Assembly (NCBI GenBank): GCA_018241445.1 | Contig: JAFEDT010000009.1 | Span: 1 to 64,000 of the forward strand | Origin: Pseudomonadota bacterium | GTDB taxonomy: Bacteria > Pseudomonadota > Gammaproteobacteria > Steroidobacterales > Steroidobacteraceae | Direction: 5' to 3' | Length of the DNA stretch: 64,000 nucleotides | Part shown: one piece after another, positions 15,698 to 23,761 of the stretch | Layout of the letters: each line of letters opens with the position of its first letter | Position numbering within the stretch: the first letter of the stretch is position 1 | Translations under genes and position numbers: made by a program | Notes under the pieces: generated by a model | Seen by the model: the letters and a program-made list of their open reading frames with translations, nothing else | Database searches by the model: none | Told to the model about the DNA's origin: nothing

Positions 15698-15719
15698 TGT
15701 CGCGAACCTGGAAGAGATA

Positions 15720-15733
15720 GTAATATTTGTTCT
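15720..15733. promoter_or_regulatory. Degenerate IolR-like operator upstream of iolC
   Basis: GTAA-TATTTG-TTCT on the plus strand (minus: AGAA-CAAATA-TTAC) matches six of eight positions of GGAA-N6-TTCC. It lies within a 6-bp-armed inverted repeat (AGATAG-N11-CTATCT, about 15715-15737) in the 58-bp iolC-iolR gap. Its place before the iolC start fits an operator, but the match is weak. Confidence 0.3.
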
Positions 15734-15755
15734 ATCTATGCGACAAGCGATAAAT

Positions 15756-16634
15756 TCATTTCAAAGATCCCCGCCGGCGCGAACCATGCGCCCCTGCGGA
15801 CTGGATGAAGGCGAAGCCGATCGCCAGCGCCTGGGCAAGACACAGCGAGGCCGCCAACGAACGAAAGGACCGCACTTCCATCTCCCGCACCAGCAGCAGC
15901 CGCGTGCTCAGCCGGGCGATCGGGCTGACGGGGCTGTCACTGATGGCCAGAATCGGGGTGCCGGCCGCCGCCGCGGCTTCCACCAGCTGTACCGTCTCCG
16001 GCGCATACGGGCGATAGCTCACGGCCAGCAGCGCGTCCGTCGTGCGGATGTTCTTCACCTGATGCGCACTCAGACCGGCGACACCGTCGACAAAGCTGGT
16101 TCGCTTGCCGGCCTGCTGCAGGGAATAGGCAAGATAGGAAGCTACTGGAAACGCACGCCGGAAACCCGCCACGAATACCGTGTCGGCGGCCTTGAGCAGC
16201 TCGATTGCGCGCTCCAGGTCGCCCTCGCCGACGGTCTGGGCCAGACTCTGCAGCGCGAGAGCGCTGCCGTCGACGAACTCCTGCAACAGGGCGGCCACGC
16301 CATGGGAGCGGCTGCCCTGCAGCTGCGCACCGAACCTGCGGACCCGCTCGCCGTAACCCAGCGCGGCGTTGCTCGAGACCAGGCTGTCGCGGAACAGCCG
16401 CTGCATGTCACTCGCGCCCGAGAAGCCGAAGGTCTTGGAGAAGCGCACGATTGCGGAAGGCTGCGCTCCCGACCTTGCGGAAATCACGGCGAGTGTCTGC
16501 AGAGCAAAGTCATCCGGGTGGTCCAGAGCGTGCCGCGCGATCAACTGCAGGCGCTTGCTCAGCGAGTCATAGCGCTCCACGATGGCCTGGCGCAGCTCCG
16601 CGGCCGTTTTGGGAACGGGCACCGAAGTCTTCAT
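15756..16634 (-). CDS. iolR: RpiR-family transcriptional regulator of inositol genes
   Basis: A 292-residue regulator. Residues ~10-85 form an RpiR-type helix-turn-helix domain (LAVISARSGAQPSAIVRFSKTFGFSG), and ~125-270 a SIS sugar-phosphate-isomerase-like domain (ADTVFVAGFRRAFPVASYLAYS, LLAVSYRPYAPETVQ, GTPILAISDSPVSPIA) that should sense an inositol-derived phosphate. RpiR-type repressors named IolR control inositol genes in alpha- and gammaproteobacteria. It is divergent from the second iolG and reads toward iolC, with a perfect GGAA-N6-TTCC palindrome in the shared promoter region. Autoregulation is likely but inferred. Confidence 0.85.
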   Translation of the reverse strand: MKTSVPVPKTAAELRQAIVERYDSLSKRLQLIARHALDHPDDFALQTLAVISARSGAQPSAIVRFSKTFGFSGASDMQRLFRDSLVSSNAALGYGERVRRFGAQLQGSRSHGVAALLQEFVDGSALALQSLAQTVGEGDLERAIELLKAADTVFVAGFRRAFPVASYLAYSLQQAGKRTSFVDGVAGLSAHQVKNIRTTDALLAVSYRPYAPETVQLVEAAAAAGTPILAISDSPVSPIARLSTRLLLVREMEVRSFRSLAASLCLAQALAIGFAFIQSAGAHGSRRRGSLK

Positions 16635-16663
16635 GCGGGCTACTGTAATGGTTCAGTTTCAAA

Positions 16664-16683
16664 TCTGGAAGAAATATTCCAGA
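16664..16683. promoter_or_regulatory. IolR-type operator between iolR and iolG
   Basis: TCTGGAA-GAAATA-TTCCAGA is a perfect inverted repeat with 7-bp arms. It contains exactly the GGAA-N6-TTCC core described for RpiR-type IolR proteins. It lies 29 bp before the iolR start and 51 bp before iolG, where it could block both promoters. Confidence 0.75.
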
Positions 16684-16734
16684 CTTCGGGAACTGGTTAG
16701 GCCGCCTGCGGGTGGCGCATAAGGATCGGAGCGA

Positions 16735-17724
16735 ATGTTCAATATTGCACTGTTCGGAGCGGGCCGGATCGGCCGGATCCATGCCAGGAATGCCACGTCG
16801 ACGCCCGGCCTGAAGCTGAAATACATCGTCGATCCCGACCGCCAGGCCGCCGGACGGCTGGCAGGCGAATGCGGCGCGGCCGCAGTGGATTCCGACACGG
16901 CGTTTGGCGACGCCTCAGTCGCGGGCGTCATCATCGGCAGCGCGACCCACGTCCATCTCGATCAGGCGCTGCAGGCCGTCGCGGCCGGCAAGACAACATT
17001 CTGCGAAAAGCCGCTCGATCTGAGCCTCGAGCGGGTGCGGGCCGCGGCCGCGCAGCTTGGGAATGCCCCGCTGCTGATGGGTTTCAATCGCCGCTTCGAT
17101 CCGCACTTTCAGGCGTTGAAGGAACGCCTCGATGCCGGGGTCATCGGCAACCTCGAGACCCTCAACATCACCAGCCATGACCCCGCGCCGCCACCCATCG
17201 AGTACGTGCGCGTCTCGGGCGGCCTCTTCAAGGACATGGCCATCCATGACTTTGACATGGCGCGCTGGCTCCTGGGTGAGGAGCCCGAGGAGGTCTATGT
17301 CAGCGCCAGCTGTCTGATCGATCCTGCCATTGCCGATGCCGGTGACGTCGACACGGCCAAGACGATTCTGCGCACCCGTAACGGGAGATTGTGCGTCATC
17401 AGCAACAGCCGCCGCTCCGGCTACGGTTACGACCAGCGGATCGAGGCCTATGGCGCCGCGGGATCGCTGCGCGCGGACAACGTGTTGGAGAGCACGGTTC
17501 ACACCTGGGGCCCGCACGGCAGTGCGAGCGACACATTCCAGAACTTCTTCCTCGACCGCTACGCGGAGGCTTACCGGCGGGAGATGCGGCATTTTGCCGC
17601 CATCCTGCGGGGAGAAGCGTCGCCGTCCGTCGGCTACCGGGACGGTGTGGCGGCGCTGGTGCTTGCGGAGGCAGCCGGACTCTCCGCAAGATCGAACAAG
17701 CCTGTCAGCGTGCGCTCGCTTTGA
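16735..17724 (+). CDS. iolG: Myo-inositol 2-dehydrogenase (second copy)
   Basis: A 329-residue Gfo/Idh/MocA dehydrogenase for the first step of inositol catabolism. It shows IALFGAGRIGRIHARN at the N-terminus, CEKPLDLSLE near residue 90, GFNRRFDPHF near 118, and DMAIHDFDMARWLLG near 163 with the catalytic Asp and His. The ATG at 16735 has GGAG seven bases upstream. It is close to the copy at 3028-4020 across its length, pointing to duplication or paired substrates (myo- and D-chiro- or scyllo-inositol). It is transcribed divergently from iolR, directly behind the strong operator, so it is probably the main IolG. Confidence 0.92.
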   Translation: MFNIALFGAGRIGRIHARNATSTPGLKLKYIVDPDRQAAGRLAGECGAAAVDSDTAFGDASVAGVIIGSATHVHLDQALQAVAAGKTTFCEKPLDLSLERVRAAAAQLGNAPLLMGFNRRFDPHFQALKERLDAGVIGNLETLNITSHDPAPPPIEYVRVSGGLFKDMAIHDFDMARWLLGEEPEEVYVSASCLIDPAIADAGDVDTAKTILRTRNGRLCVISNSRRSGYGYDQRIEAYGAAGSLRADNVLESTVHTWGPHGSASDTFQNFFLDRYAEAYRREMRHFAAILRGEASPSVGYRDGVAALVLAEAAGLSARSNKPVSVRSL

Positions 17725-17875
17725 CTCGGGCAGCCCGGAGCCATGCATGAACGCGATACAAATCCGTCGCGCCTCCTTCACCGAGCGGCGGGGATTCGGC
17801 CTGTGGGTGGCACCGCTTGGGAGGCAGGGGAGAAAGTAGCCGTCGGCGCGTGCACACACGATGTGCGCCGAACCT

Positions 17876-18622
17876 TCAAGCTGAAATCGGCGCGCCGCCG
17901 CTCACGGCGCGCAGCTCGATCCACAGGGCGCGGGCGCGCCCGCACAGCCCGCCGTTGCTGTCGAAGAGCGCGGTGCCCGCCCAGCGCTTGCGCCCCTCGC
18001 CGCCCAGGGGCCAGCCGACCACCGTGCAGCGCTCGCCGATGCGCACACGCCGCGGTGCATCCACGGTGAACTGCGCCAGCAGCATCGCCTGGTCGTGCTC
18101 CGCCACGGCGTAGTAACCGGGGCAGTCCAGCGCCGCGGACATGAACTCCGCGCGCACGCGGCCGTCGCCGGCATCCAGGGTTTCATCGGGCACCCAGGGA
18201 GAGGCGACCACGCCGGCCGCGGTCGATCCGGACTGCGCCAGCGGGCCGGCGAAGATCCGCAGCCCATCACCCTGCCGACGCTGCGTACCACAGACGAAGC
18301 AGCCGGGATAACGGTGATAGCGCAGTCCGGCGTAGCGGTCCGCGGCCTCGACAGCCTGCCCGTAGGTGGGTGCGGGCGGGATGTCGAGGTCCAGCCGCTC
18401 GAGGATGGCGCGCGCCTCGCCGACCGCCGCCTCACCGTGCATCACCCGCAGTGTCCCGTCGGGCGAAGTGACGGTCGCAAATGCAACTTCCAGCGGTGGC
18501 GGCGCCAGCAGCCGCACCGTGGCAGTGCCGGCAACGAGCTGCGCGACGCGCCCGGCGAAGTAGCCACCGTTGGCGGAAGCCGGCGGACCGCAGAAGCGCG
18601 CGGGAATCGTCAGGGTATGCAT
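17876..18622 (-). CDS. Hotdog-fold thioesterase-like protein of unknown function
   Basis: A 248-residue cytoplasmic protein. The opening PARFCGPPASANGGYFAG, the central PGCFVCGTQRRQGDGLRIF near residue 105 and the closing CTVVGWPLGGEGRKRWAGTA look like the double-hotdog acyl-CoA thioesterase-like proteins common in actinobacteria and some proteobacteria. I cannot name a substrate. The ATG at 18622 shares its A with the trpA stop (TGATG), so it is translationally coupled to trpA and is the last gene of the trp transcript, an unusual tail for that operon. No recognised part of tryptophan synthesis needs it. Confidence 0.65.
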   Translation of the reverse strand: MHTLTIPARFCGPPASANGGYFAGRVAQLVAGTATVRLLAPPPLEVAFATVTSPDGTLRVMHGEAAVGEARAILERLDLDIPPAPTYGQAVEAADRYAGLRYHRYPGCFVCGTQRRQGDGLRIFAGPLAQSGSTAAGVVASPWVPDETLDAGDGRVRAEFMSAALDCPGYYAVAEHDQAMLLAQFTVDAPRRVRIGERCTVVGWPLGGEGRKRWAGTALFDSNGGLCGRARALWIELRAVSGGAPISA

Positions 18623-19407
18623 CAGCCCCGCAACCTCTTGAGCCATGCTGCCGGATCTTCGCCACGCTCGAGCACCTCAACTAATGCCGAGCCCACAATG
18701 ACACCGTCGACGTGACCGCGCAGCCGCGCCACCTGTTCGCGGGCGCGGATGCCGAAGCCCGCGCATACCGGCACAGGCGACAGCGCCCGCACCCGCTCCA
18801 GGTACCCGATGACCTGGTCGGGCACGGCGACCAACTTGCCCGTGGTTCCCGTCATGGTGACGGCATACACAAAGCCGCGGCTGCCGGCGCACAGGGCCAC
18901 CAGGCGCTGCTGCTGCGTCACCGGCGTCACCATCTGCACCAGCGCCAGTCCTTCTGTCTCGCAGGCCTGCCGCAGGTCGCTGCTCTCATCCAGCGGCAGG
19001 TCAGGCACGATGAAACCCGACACACCGGCGGCGGCGGCATCGCGCGCCAGCTTCTGCACTCCGTAGGAGAGCAGCGGGTTCAGGTAGCTCATCAGCACCA
19101 GCGGCGCGCCGACCGGACCCACCGCGGCGAGTTCCGCGAGGATCCATTTCACGCTGACGCCCTGTTGCAGGGCGGCAAGGCTGGCGCGCTGGATGGTCAC
19201 GCCGTCGGCCATCGGATCGGTGAAGGGCACGCCGATCTCCACCACGTCGGCTGCGCCGGCGATGGCGCGCAGGCTGGCGGCAAAGCCGGCGCGTGTCGGG
19301 AAGCCGGCGGTGAGATAGGCCACCAGCGCCGGTTCGCCACTTGCCGCTGCGGCGCGGATCGCGCCGCTCAATGCCTCGCGCGGTGCGCCCGGCGCAGCGC
19401 GACTCAC
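18622..19407 (-). CDS. trpA: Tryptophan synthase alpha chain
   Basis: A 261-residue TIM barrel that cleaves indole-3-glycerol phosphate to indole. Catalytic Glu and Asp lie in VVEIGVPFTDPMADGVTIQ near residue 50-65, followed by the family segments LMSYLNPLLSYG near 105, GFIVPDLPLDES near 130 and GFGIRAREQVARL near 215. Length is slightly under the usual ~268. The start overlaps the trpB stop by four bases, and its own stop overlaps the hotdog gene. Confidence 0.96.
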   Translation of the reverse strand: MSRAAPGAPREALSGAIRAAAASGEPALVAYLTAGFPTRAGFAASLRAIAGAADVVEIGVPFTDPMADGVTIQRASLAALQQGVSVKWILAELAAVGPVGAPLVLMSYLNPLLSYGVQKLARDAAAAGVSGFIVPDLPLDESSDLRQACETEGLALVQMVTPVTQQQRLVALCAGSRGFVYAVTMTGTTGKLVAVPDQVIGYLERVRALSPVPVCAGFGIRAREQVARLRGHVDGVIVGSALVEVLERGEDPAAWLKRLRG

Positions 19408-20654
19408 GCGCCCTCCCGTGCGCCATCGGCCAGCAGGGTCTCCTGCAATGTCGGCATGTCCTTGTCACCACGGCCTGACAGGCACACCAGCACCGTCCCG
19501 CCCGGATGCGAGCGGGCCCAGCGCTGCGCACCGACCAGGGCGTGCGCGCTCTCCAGGGCCGGCAGGATGCCCTCGCACTCGCTCAGTTCCCGCACGGCGG
19601 ACAGTGCCTCGGTATCGGTCGCCGACTCGTAGCGCACCCGCCCCACACGCGCGAGCAACGCGTGCTCGGGGCCGACCCCCGGATAGTCCAGGCCGGCTGA
19701 CACGGAATGGGTTTCCTGGACCTGGCCGTCATTGTCCTGCAGCAGCAACGAGTAGGCCCCGTGCAGCACACCGGGGCGGCCGCCGACGATGGTGGCCGCG
19801 TTGTCGCCGAGCGCCGTGCCACGGCCGCCCGCCTCGACTCCGATGATTTCCACCGACGGGTCGGGAACGAAGGCATGGAAAGCGCCGATGGCGTTGGATC
19901 CACCGCCGACGCAGGCAATCAGCACATCCGGCAGTGCGCCGTGGGCGGCGAGCATCTGCGCGCGCGCCTCGCGGCCGATGACCGCCTGCAGCTCACGCAC
20001 CAGGTAAGGATAGGGATGCGGACCGAGCGCCGAACCCAACATGTAATAAGTGCCCAGCGGGTCCGCGACCCAGTCGCGCAGGGCCTCGTCGATGGCGGCG
20101 CGCAGCGTGCGGTCGCCACTGGTCACCGGCACCACCTGCGCGCCCAGCAGGCGCATGCGCCCGACGTTGGGCGCCTGGCGCTCCATGTCCACCGCGCCCA
20201 TGTACACCACGCAGGGCAACCCCAGCCGCGCGCAGGCGGCGGCGCTGGCGACGCCGTGCTGGCCCGCGCCAGTCTCGGCGACCACGCGCCGCGCACCCAG
20301 GCGTTGCGCCAGCAGGCCCTGGCCGATGGCGTTGTTGATCTTGTGGGCGCCGGTGTGCGCCAGGTCCTCGCGCTTCAACCACACGCGCGCGCCCCACCGC
20401 TGCGACAGCCGCGCCGCGAAGGTCAACGCGGTCGGGCGTCCCACCCAGCTCTGAAGCTGTTGCTTGAAATCCTGCTGGAACTGCGGGGTGTGCAGGTGCT
20501 CCTCCACACCGCGCGCCAGCCCCTCCAGCGCCGGGATCAGCGTTTCGGGAACGTAGCGGCCGCCGTAAGGCCCAAAGCGTCCACGTGCGTCGGGGAAGCG
20601 CCCCGCGATCAGGTCGGCGAGCAGCTGTCGGGATTCGTCGGGGGCCGCGTTCAT
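19404..20654 (-). CDS. trpB: Tryptophan synthase beta chain
   Basis: A PLP enzyme of about 416 residues that joins indole and serine. Visible: FGPYGGRYVPETL near residue 28, REDLAHTGAHKINNAIGQ near 95 with the PLP Lys, ETGAGQHGVASA near 120, CVGGGSNAIGAFH near 240 and SAGLDYPGVGPEHA near 310. Several starts are in frame (TTG 20669, ATG 20663, 20660, 20654). The ATG at 20654 is chosen because GAGG lies nine bases upstream. It is coupled to trpA by a four-base overlap. Confidence 0.96.
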   Translation of the reverse strand: MNAAPDESRQLLADLIAGRFPDARGRFGPYGGRYVPETLIPALEGLARGVEEHLHTPQFQQDFKQQLQSWVGRPTALTFAARLSQRWGARVWLKREDLAHTGAHKINNAIGQGLLAQRLGARRVVAETGAGQHGVASAAACARLGLPCVVYMGAVDMERQAPNVGRMRLLGAQVVPVTSGDRTLRAAIDEALRDWVADPLGTYYMLGSALGPHPYPYLVRELQAVIGREARAQMLAAHGALPDVLIACVGGGSNAIGAFHAFVPDPSVEIIGVEAGGRGTALGDNAATIVGGRPGVLHGAYSLLLQDNDGQVQETHSVSAGLDYPGVGPEHALLARVGRVRYESATDTEALSAVRELSECEGILPALESAHALVGAQRWARSHPGGTVLVCLSGRGDKDMPTLQETLLADGAREGA

Positions 20655-20665
20655 TTTCATCATCC

Positions 20666-21250
20666 TCAAGGCGCCGCACGCGCGGCCTGGGCAAAACTCA
20701 CGATGGCGGCGGGGTCCTTCAGCCCCGGCCGCAACTCGACGCCACTGGAAACATCGACGCCCCAGGGTCGCACGGCGGCGATGGCGGTGGCGACATTGCC
20801 GGCGTGCAGGCCGCCTGCGAGCACCAGCTGCGTGCCCCGCGCCACGGCCTGCGCCGCGTCCCAGTCGCAGGGCTTCCCCACGCCGCTGCGTGGCCCCTCA
20901 AACAACAGCCGCGGCGGCAGGCTGCCGGGCAGTGGCGACCCCGAGCGTAACACCGGCAGCAGCGCCAGGGTCGCGGGCAGGCGTAGCCGCGACAGATCCT
21001 GCGCATCGCTCTGCAACAGGTCAGGCGCGAAGTCCTGCAGAATCTCGTCAATTTCCTGCTGCAGCGGCTGGCGTGTCACCGCCACGCAGGCGAGCCCGGC
21101 ACGCCGCGCCGGCCGCGCCAGCGCCGCCGCCCGCACGGGCGTCACCTGGCGCGGCGAAGCCGCGAATACGAAACCGACCGCCGCCACGCCCGCCGCGACG
21201 GCGGCGTCGACGGCTGCTGCATCCGACAGGCCGCAGATCTTGATCCACAT
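20666..21250 (-). CDS. trpF: Phosphoribosylanthranilate isomerase
   Basis: About 194 residues of a TIM barrel that isomerises phosphoribosylanthranilate to CdRP. It opens with the hallmark WIKICGLSD (Cys as general base) and has FVFAASPRQV near residue 33, LVLAGGLHAGNV near 150, and VDVSSGVELRPGLKD near 170 with the catalytic Asp and phosphate-binding residues. Two ATGs are possible (21259 and 21250). The later one is used because it begins right at the first strand; the earlier would overlap trpC. Here TrpF is separate from TrpC, unlike the enteric fusion. Confidence 0.94.
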   Translation of the reverse strand: MWIKICGLSDAAAVDAAVAAGVAAVGFVFAASPRQVTPVRAAALARPARRAGLACVAVTRQPLQQEIDEILQDFAPDLLQSDAQDLSRLRLPATLALLPVLRSGSPLPGSLPPRLLFEGPRSGVGKPCDWDAAQAVARGTQLVLAGGLHAGNVATAIAAVRPWGVDVSSGVELRPGLKDPAAIVSFAQAARAAP

Positions 21251-21252
21251 GC

Positions 21253-22086
21253 TCAGCATCTCTCCCGCGCCGCGCTGCGCCCGGCCGCGAGCAGCGCCCG
21301 CGCCAGCGGCACCGGGTCACCCCCCTGCATGAGCGCGCTGCCCACCAGCGCGAGCTGGTAGCCGGCCTGTGCCACACGCCGCGCATCATCGGCGCCGAGC
21401 ACGCCGCTCTCCGCCACGCGCGGCACGCCCTGCGGCAGCAGCGGCGCCAGTTCGATCAGCCGTCGCGGCACGATCGCAAGCGTCGAGAGGTCGCGGCAGT
21501 TGACGCCGGCCAGCAGCCGCGCACGCGGCCCGGGTATCGCGAGCAGCTCGTGCAGCAGTTCGATGTCGGCTGCGTCGAAAGCCTCCAGCAGGACGAACAG
21601 GCCCTGTTGTGCCGCGCAGGCCAGCAGCGCCTCGATCTCCGGGCGCGGCAACAGCCGCAGGATGACCAGGACGCCGCCGGCCCCGGCAATGCGTGCTTCC
21701 AGGACCTGGCAGGGATCGACCAGGAAATCCTTGCGCATCGCGGGCACGGCGCGCGCCGCAAGTACCGGCGCCGCTGCCGCGAGATGGTCCAGCGATCCAT
21801 CGAAGCGCGTGGGCTCCGTCAGGATGGAGACCGCGGCGGCACCCGCGGCCGCATAGCCCGCCACGCGCTGTGCAGGATCCTCGCGCGGGCCGCTCAAACG
21901 GCCGGCCGCGGGCGAGCGCAGCTTCATCTCGGCGATCAGGTCGAAGCCCGACGGGTCCAGGCGCAGCGCCGGCGCGGCCGGTGCGGCCTGCGCCAATGCC
22001 GTGAGCTCCTCGATGGAGTGCCGCGCCAGGGTGGCGTATGCACGTGCGCGGCTGCCCGCCGCCATCTGCGTGAGAAAATCACTCAT
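21253..22086 (-). CDS. trpC: Indole-3-glycerol phosphate synthase
   Basis: A 277-residue TIM barrel converting CdRP to indole-3-glycerol phosphate. Motifs: LIAEMKLRSPAAGRL near residue 50 with the catalytic Lys, AAVSILTEPTRFDGSLD near 88, MRKDFLVDPCQ near 115 with a second Lys, LLEAFDAADIELLHELL near 163, GVNCRDLSTL near 190 and AESGVLGADDARRV near 225. Its ATG overlaps the trpD stop by four bases; trpF starts within a few bases of its own stop. Confidence 0.96.
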   Translation of the reverse strand: MSDFLTQMAAGSRARAYATLARHSIEELTALAQAAPAAPALRLDPSGFDLIAEMKLRSPAAGRLSGPREDPAQRVAGYAAAGAAAVSILTEPTRFDGSLDHLAAAAPVLAARAVPAMRKDFLVDPCQVLEARIAGAGGVLVILRLLPRPEIEALLACAAQQGLFVLLEAFDAADIELLHELLAIPGPRARLLAGVNCRDLSTLAIVPRRLIELAPLLPQGVPRVAESGVLGADDARRVAQAGYQLALVGSALMQGGDPVPLARALLAAGRSAARERC

Positions 22087-23162
22087 GCCGGGGACTGCGG
22101 TGAGTTGCCGTCCGGCACGCTGTCGGCGGTGTGCGCGGCGGCCACCGGCCGCCAGGCGATCAGCGACCGCAGCAGTCGCAGTGCCGCGCCGCTGTCCAGC
22201 GCCGCAGCCGCGCGTTGCATGCCGGCGCGCGGTCCGTCCGCCAGGCCCGCCACTTCCAGCGCCAGGGATGCGCCGAGCAGCAGGCAGTCACGGTGCGGCC
22301 CGCGATCCTCGCCACGCAGCACCGCGAGCAGGGCGCGGGCATTGTGGCCGGCGTCGCCGCCGGCCAGGTCGGCGGCCGCGCAACGCGTCAGTCCGTAGTC
22401 CTCGGGCGCACGCTGCGACTGGCTGACACGGCCGGGACGCACGTCAAACAGTGTGAAGGGTCCGATCGGCGTCGGCTCGTCCCAGCCCAGCGCGCCGTGC
22501 ACGACGAAGGTGCGCTCGACGCCCAGGCCGCTGAAAGTTTCGGCCATCAGGCGCGCGGCCGGCAGGCTGAAGGCGCCCACCAGGTGCAGCGGCGGCTGCG
22601 CCGGGTTGACCAGCGGGCCCAGCAGGTTGAACACCGTGCGAACGCCGAGCGCGGCACGGATCGGTGCGATGGCGCGCATGGACGGGTGATAGCAGGGCGA
22701 GAACAGGTAGGTGAACCCGGTGGCCTCCAGGCAGTGCATGGCGGCCGTGGCATCGGCGGGCAGCTGCACGCCGAGCGCCTCGAGCACATCGGCGCTGCCG
22801 CTGCGGCTGGAGACCGAGCGGTTGCCGTGCTTCACCACCGGGACGCCGCAGGCCGCCGTCAGCAGCGCGGTGCCGGTGGATATGTTGAAACTGCCGGACA
22901 CATCTCCGCCGGTGCCGACAATGTCGATCGCACGCTGGCCCGGCGGCAGCACGGGCCGCAGCGCCCGCTGTCTCATCGACAGCGCGATGCCGCGCGCCTC
23001 CGCGGCCACCACGCCCTTGGCGGCCAGTGCCGCCAGCAGCGCACCCGCCATCGCCGCGGCGGTATGCGGATCGGCGAGGTGCGCCAGCAGCGCCCGCGCC
23101 TGCGCCTCGTCCAGATCCTGCCGCTCCAGCAGGCGCTGCAGCAGATCCCGGGCGCTACTCAC
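22083..23162 (-). CDS. trpD: Anthranilate phosphoribosyltransferase
   Basis: A 359-residue enzyme transferring phosphoribose from PRPP to anthranilate. It has the glycosyltransferase-family-3 signature: [20 protein letters not shown] near residue 80 (PRPP-binding loop), [21 protein letters not shown] near 108 and [11 protein letters not shown] near 165. A very long frame continues upstream through trpG, but the GTG at 23162 overlaps the trpG stop (GTGA) and gives the family length. The C-terminus ([15 protein letters not shown]) is a little longer than usual. Confidence 0.95.
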   Translation of the reverse strand: MSSARDLLQRLLERQDLDEAQARALLAHLADPHTAAAMAGALLAALAAKGVVAAEARGIALSMRQRALRPVLPPGQRAIDIVGTGGDVSGSFNISTGTALLTAACGVPVVKHGNRSVSSRSGSADVLEALGVQLPADATAAMHCLEATGFTYLFSPCYHPSMRAIAPIRAALGVRTVFNLLGPLVNPAQPPLHLVGAFSLPAARLMAETFSGLGVERTFVVHGALGWDEPTPIGPFTLFDVRPGRVSQSQRAPEDYGLTRCAAADLAGGDAGHNARALLAVLRGEDRGPHRDCLLLGASLALEVAGLADGPRAGMQRAAAALDSGAALRLLRSLIAWRPVAAAHTADSVPDGNSPQSPA

Positions 23163-23761
23163 GCCGGCCCCGCGGGGACCACCGCCGCGCTCACGGCGAG
23201 GAAGTTTGCGAGCAACTTCGGCCCCTCGGGTGTCAGGATGCTTTCGGGATGGAACTGCACCCCTTCGACGCTGAGGTGTCGATGCCGCACACCCATGATC
23301 TCCTGTTCGGCGGTGCGGGCGCTGATCTCGAGGTCCGCGGGCATCGACTGCGGTGCGGCGATCAGCGAGTGATAGCGGCCCACCTCGCAGGGCTGCGGCA
23401 GGCCCGCGAACACGCCGCGGCCGTCGTGGCTGACCGCCGAAGTCTTGCCGTGCATCAGGCGGGCGGCCCGCACCACCTCGCCGCCGTACACCTCGACGAT
23501 CGACTGGTGGCCCAGGCACACGCCCAACACAGGAATCCGGCCCGCGAAGGCGCGGATCATGTCCATGGAGACGCCGGCGTCGCGCGGCGTCCCCGGACCG
23601 GGGGAAATGCACAGGTGCGTCGGCTGCAGTTCCCTCGCGCGAGCTACCGTCAGCGCGTCGTTGCGGTACACCTGCACCTGCGCGCCCAGGACCAGGAAGG
23701 CCTGCACCAGGTTGTAGGTGAAGGAATCGTAGTTGTCGATCAGCAGCAACCGCGGGGTCAC
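23159..23761 (-). CDS. trpG: Anthranilate synthase component II (glutamine amidotransferase)
   Basis: A 200-residue class I amidotransferase that supplies ammonia to TrpE. It shows [15 protein letters not shown] at the start, [12 protein letters not shown] near residue 53, the nucleophile in [11 protein letters not shown] near 80, and the His/Glu pair in [11 protein letters not shown] near 172. Such subunits may also serve as PabA. It overlaps trpE and trpD by four bases each, so the three are tightly coupled. Confidence 0.96.
   Translation of the reverse strand: MTPRLLLIDNYDSFTYNLVQAFLVLGAQVQVYRNDALTVARARELQPTHLCISPGPGTPRDAGVSMDMIRAFAGRIPVLGVCLGHQSIVEVYGGEVVRAARLMHGKTSAVSHDGRGVFAGLPQPCEVGRYHSLIAAPQSMPADLEISARTAEQEIMGVRHRHLSVEGVQFHPESILTPEGPKLLANFLAVSAAVVPAGPA

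Noticed and set aside
19707-21332. A 541-residue plus-strand frame over trpB-trpF
   Set aside because: Shadow of the trp genes: compositionally biased, no recognisable domain, antisense to well-supported enzymes.
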